DNA from: Schizophyllum amplum
Taxonomy: Eukaryota > Basidiomycota > Agaricomycetes > Agaricales > Schizophyllaceae
Direction of reading: 5' to 3'
Assembly (NCBI GenBank): GCA_007026445.1
Contig: VDMD01000002.1
Location: 1,364,001 to 1,428,000, forward strand
Length of the DNA stretch: 64,000 nucleotides
Shown in pieces: positions 48,380 to 58,730 of the stretch. The notes beneath the pieces are model-generated. The model searched no databases. It was not told where the DNA came from and worked only from the letters and a program-made list of their open reading frames with translations. The stretch's first letter is position 1; each line of letters starts with the position of its first letter. The position numbers and the translations under genes are program-made.

Positions 48380-50424
48380 ATGCCACACAATGGCGGGCTC
48401 GGAGAGCCAGATCTCAAGTCCAATGCTCAGAGCTCATCATCGGGAAAGAAGTTCATTGGTGCGGTAGAGGATGAGTGGATGCTCTATAGGTGCGTTTTAG
48501 ACCATACGCAAGTTATCTAAATGATTGACTGGGTACGCAAGCGACAACCCGGATGACTATACCTTGGGACCGGCCATAGGCTTCGGCGCATCTTCCATCG
48601 TCTACCAGGCAACGTACCAACCCAAAGGAAGGCCGGGCACCCCTCGTCAGCCACCTGTCCCTGTCGCATTCAAAGTCCTCGATCTAGATTCTCTTCCTCC
48701 ACACTCGCTCGCGCTGCTTCAAAGCGAGACGACGCTCATGTCGCTTTCCAAACACCCCAACGTGCTACGTGTGCGCGGATCTTGGATGGATGGTCACAAG
48801 CTCTATATTGCGATGCGCCTCATGAACAAGGGAAGTGCCGCTGATGTCATGCGCTATGGGTGGCCTGGTGGCATGGAGGAGGAGGTTGTACGATGCATAC
48901 TACGGCAGGCATTGCAGGGACTCAAGTACGTGTCACTGCTCGTGTGGCACATCGCGCACTAAACGAGGGCACAGCTATCTTCATATCAATGGATTTATTC
49001 ATCGTGATATCAAGGCGGCGAACCTGCTTATGGACGACGACGGAACAGTGCTTTTGGGTGATCTTGGCGTGGCGGCCAACCTTGCCGAGGACACGTACTC
49101 TCCGACGGCACCAACGAAGGCGCACAGTATCAGCGCTGCTACGGCAGTGGCGGAACGCCGACCACACAATTCCGAAGGCGAAGGGAAACACGTTCTCTTC
49201 GACCACGCCACAGCACCCAATGCGCGCCCGAAGATCGGGAAGCGCAAATCATTCGTGGGAACCGTGAGTTTTCTCTCATGGGATGACGCGATCTGTCATA
49301 CTGAAGATTACAACGCAGCCGTGTTGGATGGCTCCAGAAATCATCAAAGGGCAACAATACGACTCTGCAGCAGACATCTGGAGTTTCGGCATCACGGCGT
49401 TAGAGCTGACGCAGGGGCGTCCGCCTCGGTCGAGGGAAGCAACACAGAAGGTTTTGCTACGAACGTGAGCTTTTTACAGTGTCTGCCAAGGCGTGCAATG
49501 AGTTCTCATGTCTATTTACAGCATACAAGAGGACTCTCCCACACTAGATCGGGACAATGGCGTTCACAAATACACCCGGGCTTTGAAGGATATCATCGAC
49601 AGCTGTCTTGTGAAGGACCCCAGCAAGCGACCGACCGCGGAGCAGCTCCTGCAGACTCCTTTCTTCAAGAACGCGAAGAAGAAGTCGTATCTCGTCAACA
49701 CGATTTTGAGTGAGCTCAGTGCTTATGGCGCTGACAAGATATTGATAAATTCACAGAGGATCTGCCTCCGCTGGCGCAGCGTCAGGAACGACGGGCGACT
49801 AACCGGCACCAAACGATGCGATCCATCGACTCTTGGGATTTCTCCACAACGGTACATTCAGCGATTGGGTCCTTCCGACGCCACCGCTCGGAGGACTCGC
49901 CCACTGTCGAGGCCGTCATCGAGCTAGGCGAGGCTGCCTCGCCTTCGCCCAGGAGCCATTCTCGCGCAGTCTCTTTCATCAGTATCGCGCCGGTTCACGA
50001 AATAGACGAAACTGTCGCACCGGCCGAGGATGTCGTACCGGAAGACACGCCGCCGCCGCATCTGCCATCGAGCTCATCGGAACCATCCCTCGCAGGGGCA
50101 TCGGACACGCCGTCGCAGGGATCGAGTCCTCCGTCGTCCGTCAACATATCCCCCTCGGCCGGGTCGGTCAAGCGAGTAGATGAGGGCATGACGCCATCGC
50201 AGGAAATTGCGAACTCGTACTCTACGGCGGCGGCGGCGCAGAAACCCCCGCTCTCGACGTCCAGGTCGGGTTTGTGGCAACGGCTGAAGAGCTCTGCGCG
50301 GCGCTCTGTGTCCTATAATGCGGCGGCGGCGGCGGATGAGGCGGCTGCTACCGAGAAGGGCAGCAGGCTGACGCGGCGGTTGACATCTGGCAGAGGCTCT
50401 GGACCGCCGGAATCTACTGTGTAG
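48380..50424 (+). CDS. STE20-family protein kinase, FRAY/OSR1-like
   Basis: Six exons (48380-48489, 48542-48925, 48975-49263, 49319-49464, 49522-49709, 49757-50424) give 594 aa. The kinase domain spans about residues 43-370. The glycine-rich loop is [11 protein letters not shown], the ATP lysine is near 81 (VAFKVLDL), the catalytic loop is [13 protein letters not shown], and the T-loop ends in KSFVGTPCWMAPE, which is close to animal OSR1/SPAK. The metal-binding motif is DLG instead of DFG. About 60 residues rich in Ser, Thr and basic residues are inserted between DLG and the T-loop threonine. The C-terminal 200 residues are Ser/Pro/Ala-rich and look disordered; no clear CCT substrate-docking domain is seen. 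In animals this family controls ion transport under osmotic stress; its fungal role is not established here. Confidence 0.88.
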
Positions 50425-50743
50425 ACGGGTATGTCTCGCTCTGGTCATGAACCATGATGCAGACGACTGATTCGACAGTCAGACCGCCGACCGGTTAAAG
50501 GCTCCCTTCCATTTCTTCCATGGGACTCTGTTCATATGCATCATCATCGGCCTCCATTCTTGCAACCATTATCAAGTTCACAATCATCACCAAGTGTACC
50601 ACTAGTTCCCACTCCAGCTCGCCTCGTATTTATGGGCATCCTTTGACGCATTTACGACCAACGCAACGTCTATACCTATACACCACAAAGCACTGTTCTT
50701 GATGAATGTAATAGTATAATGTACATGCTTTATTGTAACTATG

Positions 50744-51014
50744 ATCTCCTTCTGCCAGTTCTGGGCCAGTCGAGTCTTCCTCAGCGATGAGTTAGTGTGG
50801 CTCAAGTTGTCATTGCGACTGAATAAGGCTGTAGCGGTCTCAATCCAGTCCGAGGTCGCTGTGTTCGGCTGGGTATATGCGCGCATCTCCTTCTGCGCCA
50901 GTCGTGGCGTCTTCCTCAGCGATGAGCTGGCGTGGCCTTGCTACCAAACAAGGCTGTAGGGGTCTCATCGCAGTTACTGAGGTCGCTGAGTTCAGCAAGC
51001 TGAGTATATGCGCG
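50744..51014. repeat. Head-to-tail duplication, two copies of about 130-140 bp
   Basis: Copy 1 covers about 50744-50884 and copy 2 about 50885-51014. Both begin with ATCTCCTTCTG, share GTCTTCCTCAGCGATGAG, AAGGCTGTAG, GGTCTCA and GAGGTCGCTG, and end in GTATATGCGCG. They differ by substitutions and small indels, so the duplication is not recent. Confidence 0.75.
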
Positions 51015-51054
51015 TCAGCTGAATATATGCGTGCCAGCTGAGTATATACGCGTT
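50998..51054. repeat. 19-bp tandem repeat, three units
   Basis: Three consecutive 19-bp units of the form AGCTGAGTATATGCGCGTC follow copy 2 of the duplication. Units differ at a few positions (AGCTGA, then GTATA or ATATA, then a GCG core). Confidence 0.75.
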
Positions 51055-51508
51055 AGCAGAGCCTGCATAGAACGGTTCAGCGACGCACCAAGTACTCCGA
51101 GCCAGCTCAGAGCTTAGAGCATTCTTTGCGTGGGCATGCGTCGCGCCACCGCAGTGGTCAATTGTCCAAAAGGTTCGTTCGCGTTCGTGATCAATGCAGA
51201 TTCATCGGGCGAGGTCCCTACGCTGTGCTAGTTGAGGGACCGCCGACCCGCCTAAGGTGTAACGTCGCTTTGTTAGGTTGCATCGAGGGTCTGCAGATCA
51301 TGGTGCGCGAGTGGTTGGCGCGGCTCACCTAGACGTGCTGCCACAGAGCTGAATACGTTCAATCTTCAAGAGCGTCCAGCGTCGCTTAGAGTCTGACAGC
51401 AAGTCTTAAAGATCTTCTATGAATATCCAGCTAATGCAACGACGACAGAAGAGGCCCAGGGAACGTAAAACAACGAGGAGAATGGGCGAGGACATGAGGG
51501 TTCAGGAC

Positions 51509-51513
51509 AAAAA
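51509..51513 (-). terminator. Pol III terminator of the tRNA gene
   Basis: A run of five T on the minus strand lies 11 nt downstream of the mature tRNA 3' end, as expected for RNA polymerase III termination. Confidence 0.65.
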
Positions 51514-51524
51514 GCGAGAAATTA

Positions 51525-51623
51525 ACCCCCGGCGGGACTCGAACCCGCAGCCTCCAGATACGTAATTCGCATTAGACAACGCGGAATAGAAGTCTGACGT
51601 CATAACCATTAGACAACGGGGGC
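51525..51623 (-). tRNA. tRNA-Arg (anticodon UCU) with a 27-nt intron
   Basis: The mature 72 nt fold as a cloverleaf. The acceptor stem is GCCCCCG with CGGGGGT, the D-arm is GTC...GAC, and the anticodon stem TCAGA pairs with TCTGG. The T-arm is GCGGG TTCGAGT CCCGC. The anticodon TCT sits at 51590-51588. The intron (51586-51560) lies one base 3' of the anticodon, the normal place for eukaryotic tRNA introns removed by the tRNA splicing endonuclease. CCA is not encoded. The intron resembles the D-arm of the same gene. The adjacent protein genes are unrelated. Confidence 0.9.
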
Positions 51624-51758
51624 TTGAAGTAGACAGGACAATTAAAGATGATATTATATGCATCATTTCTCCCAGATCAAGTCGAGTCAAATACTGGTCA
51701 AATATCATGATGATCCACCCTCAAGTTGCATACTACAATCAATCAGACTCAGAACCTC

Positions 51759-52975
51759 ATGCAAGGAGAATCAAAGACCTACCGCTTAAATGACGGTGCC
51801 CAGCTGGCGTACCGCGTCCTCAATCGGCGGGTCTCTACAGCCTTGCCTTTGGTTCTCGTCAATGGCTTAAGCGCAATGATGAGCGACTGGGAACCACTGG
51901 CGAGTAGTCTTTCCAGATCGCGTCCAGGTCAGAAATTCTGCCATACATTGTTCAGCCAGGAATGAAGCCACTGACTCCAAGAGCTTTACAGTGCTTGTCT
52001 ATGACCATCGTGGCATTGGCAACTCTACGTTTAGCGATTCAACGTCTAGCGACCCTGTCTCCATCGAGTCCTTGGCGCGCGACCTTCTGGATCTGCTCAT
52101 TCACCTGGGCTGGAAGCAGCTCGCCATATGTGGCTTCTCGATGGGAGGTGCGTTGCAAGCCTCTCAATCGCGAAATAAGGCGTCGGGCTCATGTGCGCTG
52201 CTGCGCAGGTACGGTAGCACAACAGCTCCTGCTTCTGCCTTATGCTGCGACTAAGCCTTTACCTCTGCCGTTCCGGGTCACGCACGTCGTGTTAGCGGCC
52301 ACGATGCCACGGACAATAATTAGTGAAGGCGCACAGGTACTTCTGCAGCAGCGCCGAACCCGGACGGAGGCGGACAGGCTGGAGGCCGCACGCCGTGTCG
52401 TAGACGTATCCTTCGACGAGCGATGGATCAACGATCCAACGAATGCGGCACGGATAGAGAACTGGATAGCGCAATTTGCGAAGCCGAGGTAAGTCTTCCT
52501 GAAATCTTACCACCACAAGAAAGCTGAGGTGCGGGCTTAGGTCGAAGAAAGCTATAGGTGAGAAAGGATAATTTGTTCAACGCCCGTCAAGTAATCGAGA
52601 CTTACCCTGCCAGTCGCTCAAGCAAAAGCAGTAAGTACCTGCGAACAGGTCTTGGATCATCGAGCTGACTCAAACCGGTAGACCATGCACATCGACTTCC
52701 GGGACCTGCACTCCAGGCTCCCTCGTGACACGCAATGCCTTGTCATCCATGGCACATTGGATATGATGGTGCCGTATTCCTGTAGCGAGGAGATATTGGA
52801 GAAGATCCCTTGGGCGCGCCGAGTCGAGGTCGGGACAGCGCCAGGGCAGATAGACCATCTGGCGTTTGGACACCAGTGGTTCGGATATTTTGAGGCGGAC
52901 AGGTGGCGCGAGGTCTTTGACGTGTTTCTGAGCAAGCAAAATGTGGGAAAGGAAGGAAGACATGCAAGGCTTTGA
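51759..52975 (+). CDS. Alpha/beta-hydrolase fold protein
   Basis: Six exons (51759-51927, 51992-52147, 52209-52488, 52541-52557, 52614-52630, 52682-52975) give 310 aa. The layout is that of small alpha/beta hydrolases: LVLVNGLSAMMSDW with the oxyanion region, VYDHRGIGNS, the nucleophile elbow GFSMGG with Ser near 106, the acid in VIHGTLDMMVPY (Asp near 240), and the His in GQIDHLAFGH (near 272). No signal peptide is seen, so it is probably cytosolic. The substrate is unknown. Two exons of 17 nt each are required to keep the frame through SKKAI and VAQAKA. The stop lies only 68 bp from the stop of the convergent GH43 gene. Confidence 0.85.
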
Positions 52976-53043
52976 GTAGCCGAAGGAACTGAGAAGATAC
53001 TTGTATAATTGACTGGCTGAATTTCTGTAGAGCTACAAGGTTA

Positions 53044-54680
53044 TCACGCATGGACGACTTCCGGCCATCCGTGCGTAAAGTCGATGTAGTTGATGCCCAG
53101 CACGGCATCAGACGTGATGTTGTCGACGGCTGTTGGATGGTCCTTGAGAAATGCGCGAATAGCAGATAAAACACACTACTCACGAACATAGTGATACACC
53201 ATGACATCGCGTCCACTAATCGGATCGAGGAATAGGCTCTGCCCTTCAATTACGGTCGTCAACAAGTATGCATCTCTCATTGTTACATACTCACCACCCG
53301 GCGCGAAGACATTGTCATGCGAGGCGAGAACGACAGATCCCGTCGGGTAGCGAAGATCCTTCGTCAAAGCGCGCCCGAGTTTGTCGACGAATGGTCCGGT
53401 CGCATTCTCCGCACGGCCCACGAGTACTTTGTATTCCTCAAGCGGTTCAGGCATCTCTGTTGGCTGAGAATGAGAAGGAGTCAGTTATCCAGGCCATATG
53501 TTACAACATAGAAAGCACCCTTACGTCGACATTGCCCGTGGATCCGTCGGAAAAGAAGAGATAGTACCAATCACTAGACTGAGGCTTATAGACGAACCCG
53601 CCCTCTGCAGGGCGATCATTACCACCTGTAGCGACCGTTGAGTTAACGCGAAGACGCTGGAACCGCGACATTGGCGTACCGGCAACGTGGTTTCCAGGAA
53701 GTCTCTGTAAAAAAATGAGCGCGCGGCCCATGAATGAGTAACGTGCGCACGTACCAAAGTATTCAGAGTGTAGATATCAGACATTGCTAGGTGGGGTTGT
53801 AAGTCTTGTGTATCGCGGACTTCAACGACCTAGTAAACACTCACGCATCTGGAACATGCCGCCCCAGTAAGAGCCGAAGCTCATGATCAGATTACCGTTG
53901 ACCTCAATGATATTCGCATCGACTGAGAAGGCAGACATTCAGTGACCAACTACGCGCGTGTAGGTACGTGAAGGACCGCTCACTCGCGTTCCAATTCAGC
54001 TCAGCATCTTCCGAAGAATTGAAGATCATGCCGTGCTCGGTCCAGGTGCCCTCCTGTAGCGATGGGCTCGTCGCGACGCCGACAGCGGAATTCTGACTAC
54101 CGACGGAGGAGACAGCATAATACATCACCCACTGCCCATCTAAGTACGCGACATCAGGAGCCTGTATACCTGTTGAGCAGTGTGTAGCATGCAATTTGTG
54201 GGAACAGCCTACCCAGCAATTGCAGTTGCCTTCAAGTTCAATCTTTGAACAGTTCGGCATGACAGAGCCCGTGCGGATCCAGGGACTGTATGCATTCATC
54301 AGACTTGATTCTTAGCAAGACAGTCGCTCAACGTACCCACTGAGCTCATCCGCGGTGAAGATTTTGACGCCTTCGCGTGTGCTGAAGATAGAGTACTTCT
54401 GTCGAGACGTCAAAAGGTGATTTATATGTCCAATCACAGCGGACGCACCCCCAGATCCTGGTTGTATGCTATGGCAGGATCGCGCACGTATATATCTCCT
54501 GTAAGAGCGGCCAGAATTGTCATCGCAGCAAGAGTAGATATGGACCGATTACTCACTGCTTCCTTCCAAAGGGTCTGGAAAAGTGAACGGCGCGCTAGGA
54601 TCGTGATACGACGGCCAGTGCGCAAGAGCGGGTAGCGCACTGAGCATGAACTGCGCAAGTATAGTATGCTGAGATCTCAT
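53044..54680 (-). CDS. Secreted GH43 arabinan endo-1,5-alpha-L-arabinosidase-like enzyme
   Basis: Eleven short exons on the minus strand (54680-54557, 54498-54449, 54398-54337, 54285-54213, 54161-53984, 53922-53845, 53786-53755, 53704-53525, 53463-53295, 53243-53188, 53142-53044) give 366 aa. A signal peptide (LAQFMLSALPALAH) predicts secretion. GH43 five-bladed propeller residues can be placed: base Asp in VRDPAIAY (near 48), second Asp in APDVAYLDGQWVMYY (near 106) and acid Glu in RPAEGGFVYK (near 233). Conserved surroundings are NIIEVNGNLIMSFGSYWGG and VMVYHY. The family cleaves arabinan side chains of plant pectin. The last splice (donor GTTCGT) is the least certain. A minus-strand TATAAAAGG precedes the gene. 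Confidence 0.87.
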
Positions 54681-55591
54681 GACGAGTCGTAGGGTCGCAC
54701 GTTGGGCGTGAAGGCGTTGTCCGCGAGGTTGGCGTCATTCGAGGCAGCGCATAACGCATTGCACCTTTTATAAGAGCACGTCGGCGAGCTGGGCATTTGA
54801 TCCGCTAGGCACGGGCAGGCCTGTGTACTGAGCGAGATGACCCAACGAGCCCCACAATCCTGTCCTCGGTATGGAAAACGAGCGTACACGTGAGAACGCC
54901 GTCGGTAACATCGACCATCCAGTGAAAGAGAAGACGAGGCCAAGGCAAGGCCACTTCAGCGCGATGTTACAGCTAGTGAAGATACGCAGGGCATTAGATT
55001 TGTTGTTCCAGTGAATCCGCAGTTGCAAGGCGAGCCTCAAAAAATCGGTTTACTTTCGCAGGTCGGATCGGATGTCGACAGAGGTTGCCACAGTCAAGCA
55101 AGGGCCTCGCCGCCTGACCGCCATTGTTGACATGTCACTATCATGGTCAATTCCAGATGTGCAAGCTAGCTGGGGGTTCAGCTGACCACCAGTCACCCGA
55201 GCAAGTGCAGTCGCTCGCTGATTGCTAGTGTCCCCAAGATCTTTCCGGACGAGGAACCCGGTCGTCCGCGTCAAGCTTCAAGTCTAAGGGTATCGGAAGA
55301 TGCAAGAGAACTTCAGTCGTGCTGCCAAGCAAAGCGATACGATACCTCAAACATGGAAATTACGGAAGAGAGACAAACTGGTATTGTATGTGTGTGTTGC
55401 TTCTCATTCAGGCTCAGGATTTCGGAAGCAAGCAGAATGGGACATTAGCGGTGGGATATGCAGGCTCGTGTATCCCTCCGGGCAGGTATCATATGTTACA
55501 GGATTTCCGTGGGATGAGTATGTACGTGGCAGCAAAACACAGCGAAAGAACGAGACGACAGATGTGGATAAATTAGAGAAAAGAGTGGCGA
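54681..55591. other. Intergenic region upstream of the GH43 gene
   Basis: A 0.9 kb gap between two minus-strand genes. A 90-codon minus frame (54768-55040) and a 102-codon plus frame (55300-55608) are open but lack recognised domains and splice support. A CAAGCTTCAAG motif occurs at 55273. No gene is called. Confidence 0.5.
54764..54772 (-). promoter_or_regulatory. TATA box of the GH43 gene
   Basis: TATAAAAGG reads on the minus strand 84-92 bp upstream of the ATG at 54680. Such boxes are common in regulated carbohydrate-active enzyme genes; the assignment rests on motif and distance. Confidence 0.55.
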
Positions 55592-58510
55592 CTACTTCTT
55601 GGCCCTGAGCTGTTCCCGTAGCTGCCCATTCGCCATCTGCAGATCGTTCAACTCGTCTAGTAGGAGCGCCTTCTGCATCTGCTCCCCGTTGCGCACGCGT
55701 TCCAGCTCGTCGCGGTCCTCCTCGGCGGCCTTTCTCGCGGCCTGCGTCTCCTGGAGCTCCTTCTCGAGTGTCGAGAGCCTGGAGACGGTGTCCGCGTGCG
55801 ACTTCTGTACATCCTGCAACTGGAGCTGCACCGCCTGGAGGTTTCGTCGCGCGTCGTCGAGCTGGCGCTTGACACCCTCTGGTGCAGCGACAACCTCTTC
55901 TGCAAGCGATAGCGTCTTAGCGCTCAATGTATTGTTCGTCTCCGTCAGCTGGTCCATCGTCTGCGCCTGCTCGGCCGCTTGCATCTCGATCTCTGCCTTT
56001 TCTTGTGTGATGCGGTCGGCGACGTCTTGCAAATACTGCACCTCCTCCGACATGCCCGCTAGACGGCCGTTCAACTCGCGGTTGCGTTCCTCGAGGAGTT
56101 GCACCTGCTTCTGGTACGTCTCGAGCGCGGTGGAGCCCTCCTGCGCAAGCTTCTGAGCACGCTCAGCATTCTTCTTGAGAAGCTCATGCGCCTTCGCAAA
56201 GCGCACGAGTCGCTCGATCAGTGCGCGGTCGTCACTGATGATATCCTGGACGCGCTGCGCAAACGCCTCGACAGTGAACTGGTCGTTAGCATTGAGGTTG
56301 GGTGATCGCGATGGGCTGGGGTCGTAGAGCGTCTTGAGCGAGCGGACATCGAGTTCTGAGAGTGATGCGACCGGGGCTGAGGCTCCACCATTGACATTGG
56401 AAGCGGTGCGGAAGTGACGCGGGCTGCCGTTGCGACTGGCGAACCGTGCTGCGCGTGCACGCGGGTTGGGCATAATGGCCCACAGTGGCTGAAGGACTTC
56501 AGCGAAATGCGCTGCTTCCCCGACATACTCGACAGGGCCCTCGGGCACAGGTGGAAGTTGCACGAGCGGGAGGGGCGACATGGCCGGGGTCTGCGGCGTG
56601 CGGACTTCGAGCTCCTGTGAGGAGTTAGAACAATATAGCATGCAAGCGCCACGCAGCCCACCTTGATTCTATTCTCCAAGTCGCGCACGTCCCGCCGAGC
56701 CTCCTCGCGCTCTCTCCGTGCCTCCTCCACCTCGCGCACGAGGCCCTCCCGTTTGTCGAACCCGGCACGCACGTCCTCCTCCAGTCGTCGCCGCGTTGCG
56801 TCCCATTCCTGCCGTTCGCGAGCAGCAGAATCAGCAGAAGCGGCGACGCCTTCGAGATGTATGCCAAGGGCATCTAGATAGCGCTCGAGGGACTCCCCTC
56901 CGCGTGCTGACACGCCGAGCTTGATGCCATGACCCTCTATCAATGCCCGCACGGTGTCAATGCCCAGGTTGAGTCGCTCGCGCTCAGCCTGCAGGTCCTG
57001 TCGTAGCCTGGCGACTTCTGCGCTCTCGCTTTCGCCCTGACCGCGCAGTCCATCTTCAGCGTCCTGCATCCGCCGCTCGCTCTCGCGCAGTCGGTCCTCT
57101 GCGTCTCGCAGTCGGTCCTCTGCATCTCGCAGTCTATCGTCTGCGTCCTGCAGGCGATCATCGCTGTCGGCCAGACGGTCTTCGGTGTCGCGCAACCGCG
57201 CATCCGCGTCTTGTGCGCGTTCGTCTGCTTCTCGAAGCTTCGCCTGCCATTGTACACGTTCCTCGTCCCAGTGTTGACGCTCGCGCGTGAAGCCTTGGAT
57301 CTCGTCCTCAACTTTCGGTAGTTCCTGTTCAAGACTCGCGATCGTTTCGGTCGCGCTTTGCAGCTCAAACTCGACGGTGTCCTTCTCGAGGCGCATCATG
57401 GACAGCTCGCGCGCCGTCTCAGCTTGCTTCTTGCCAGCAGCAGCGAGGGCGTCCGTCGCGGCCTTGAGCTTCCGCTCGAGTGCTTCAATCTCATCTGCGC
57501 TCCCTGGCGGTGCTTTGCGCTTTGGCGTGACCGCATCTGCATGGCCGGCAAACAGATGGGCGCCGTCGAAGCGGGCGGCGGTGCGCGTGCGCGCAGACGA
57601 GGTGGATACGGAGATGGGGCTCATCGGCGTGTCATAGCCCGAGTCATGACCGGCTGCGTCGATCATGTTTGGCAGCGGAGGCGTGACCTTCTTCTCGAGC
57701 GAGCGTACAGAGAGGCTGAGGACGCCGGCGCGGTGCTCGAGCAAGCGACTATGGACATGGTTCGCGCGCTCGGATACGCGCCAGAGCTCCTTCTGGGCGG
57801 TGTCGACACGGCGGTTGGCAGCGCCGACTTGCTCCTCGGTTTGCTTCGACACCTTTCGATGCGCGGCATTCACCTTGGAGAGTGAGATGGCCGCGTCGCG
57901 GATCTTGGTCTCCAGCGCGACCTTTTTATTCGCCGCGACCAGTCGGGAGGCCAGAACATGTTCTTCCTACGCAAACAAACCTGTGAGCCGCGAGATGCAC
58001 TGCATACGATGCACGCACCTTCTTCAAATCCTCCACCTCCTCTGAGCTCAGGATCTCGAAGTCCCGACTGTCGATCGCGGCCTCACTGGCTAGCAGGCTC
58101 ACTAGCAGTTCGTCTCGAAGATCAAGCAACGTTGACGAGCGCTTCCATTCATGCGGGGGCACCGGCGTAGACTTGCTGAGAGACATAGATGGCCGGCTGG
58201 GAGAGGACGTGGCGGACGTCTGGCTGGTCATCACGCTGGAGACATTCGACGTGCGGGCCGACGACCCAGGGGAGTCGTCGTCCGGTGGGGGAGCTCTCTG
58301 CTTGTCCTTCCTGAGGAACAACGCAGCGGTGTTCATCTGGGGGCTGCTGTTGTATGGGGGACTGTCGGGGCTGCGGCTGCCGGCGTCGGCAGCGGGGGGC
58401 CAGGAGGGACCGGATCTAGGCACGAGCGGGGCGACCGCTGCGCCAGAGTTGAGGGCATCGTTCGGCGGAGGGCTCGCCGCCGCGCCCAGGAATCTGCGCA
58501 CGCCGTTCAT
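55592..58510 (-). CDS. Uds1-domain coiled-coil protein (up-regulated during septation family)
   Basis: Three exons in phase 0 (58510-58019, 57966-56662, 56614-55592) give 939 aa. The N-terminus is Ser/Pro-rich. The Uds1 domain begins near residue 140 with ELLVSLLASEAAIDSRDFEIL and continues across the first intron into EEHVLASRLVAANKKVALE. Long coiled coils follow. They include about eight DRLxDAE-type heptads coded by a 21-bp DNA repeat (about 57064-57220) and a C-terminal coiled coil ending in LREQLRAKK. The family name comes from fission yeast genes induced at septation; a structural role at cell division or polarity sites is an inference. The start at 58510 (MNGVRRFLG) is preferred over an in-frame ATG at 58615. 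Confidence 0.85.
57064..57220 (-). repeat. Coding 21-bp tandem repeat (DRLxDAE heptads)
   Basis: About seven to eight 21-bp units encode successive heptads of a coiled coil within the Uds1 gene. The middle units are nearly identical at DNA level, and the outer ones have diverged. Confidence 0.7.
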
Positions 58511-58730
58511 CGCTAACGGCGCATAATAATGGTCGAGGTCAACGTCCGCCGCATCCCAGCGGCACGCGCGAGCCGGCTGTTCGCTTTTTGCCGAGAATAC
58601 CGAGGGTGGACCCACAACTCATCGAGTAAGGACTGTCGTATATAGGTCTATCAACAACCGGATGTAATACACACACTTTGTACATCTGCCCCAAATATTG
58701 TCAGTAGATAGATTCTATAATATACAGCGT

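Larger units (their letters stand above)
50425..51524. other. Intergenic region with local duplications
   Basis: A 1.1 kb spacer between the kinase stop and the tRNA gene. It contains the two repeat features listed separately. The rest shows no coding or RNA signal. Confidence 0.55.

Noticed and set aside
54768..55040. 90-codon minus-strand frame just upstream of the GH43 gene
   Set aside because: It overlaps the likely TATA box of the GH43 gene and resembles no family known to me.
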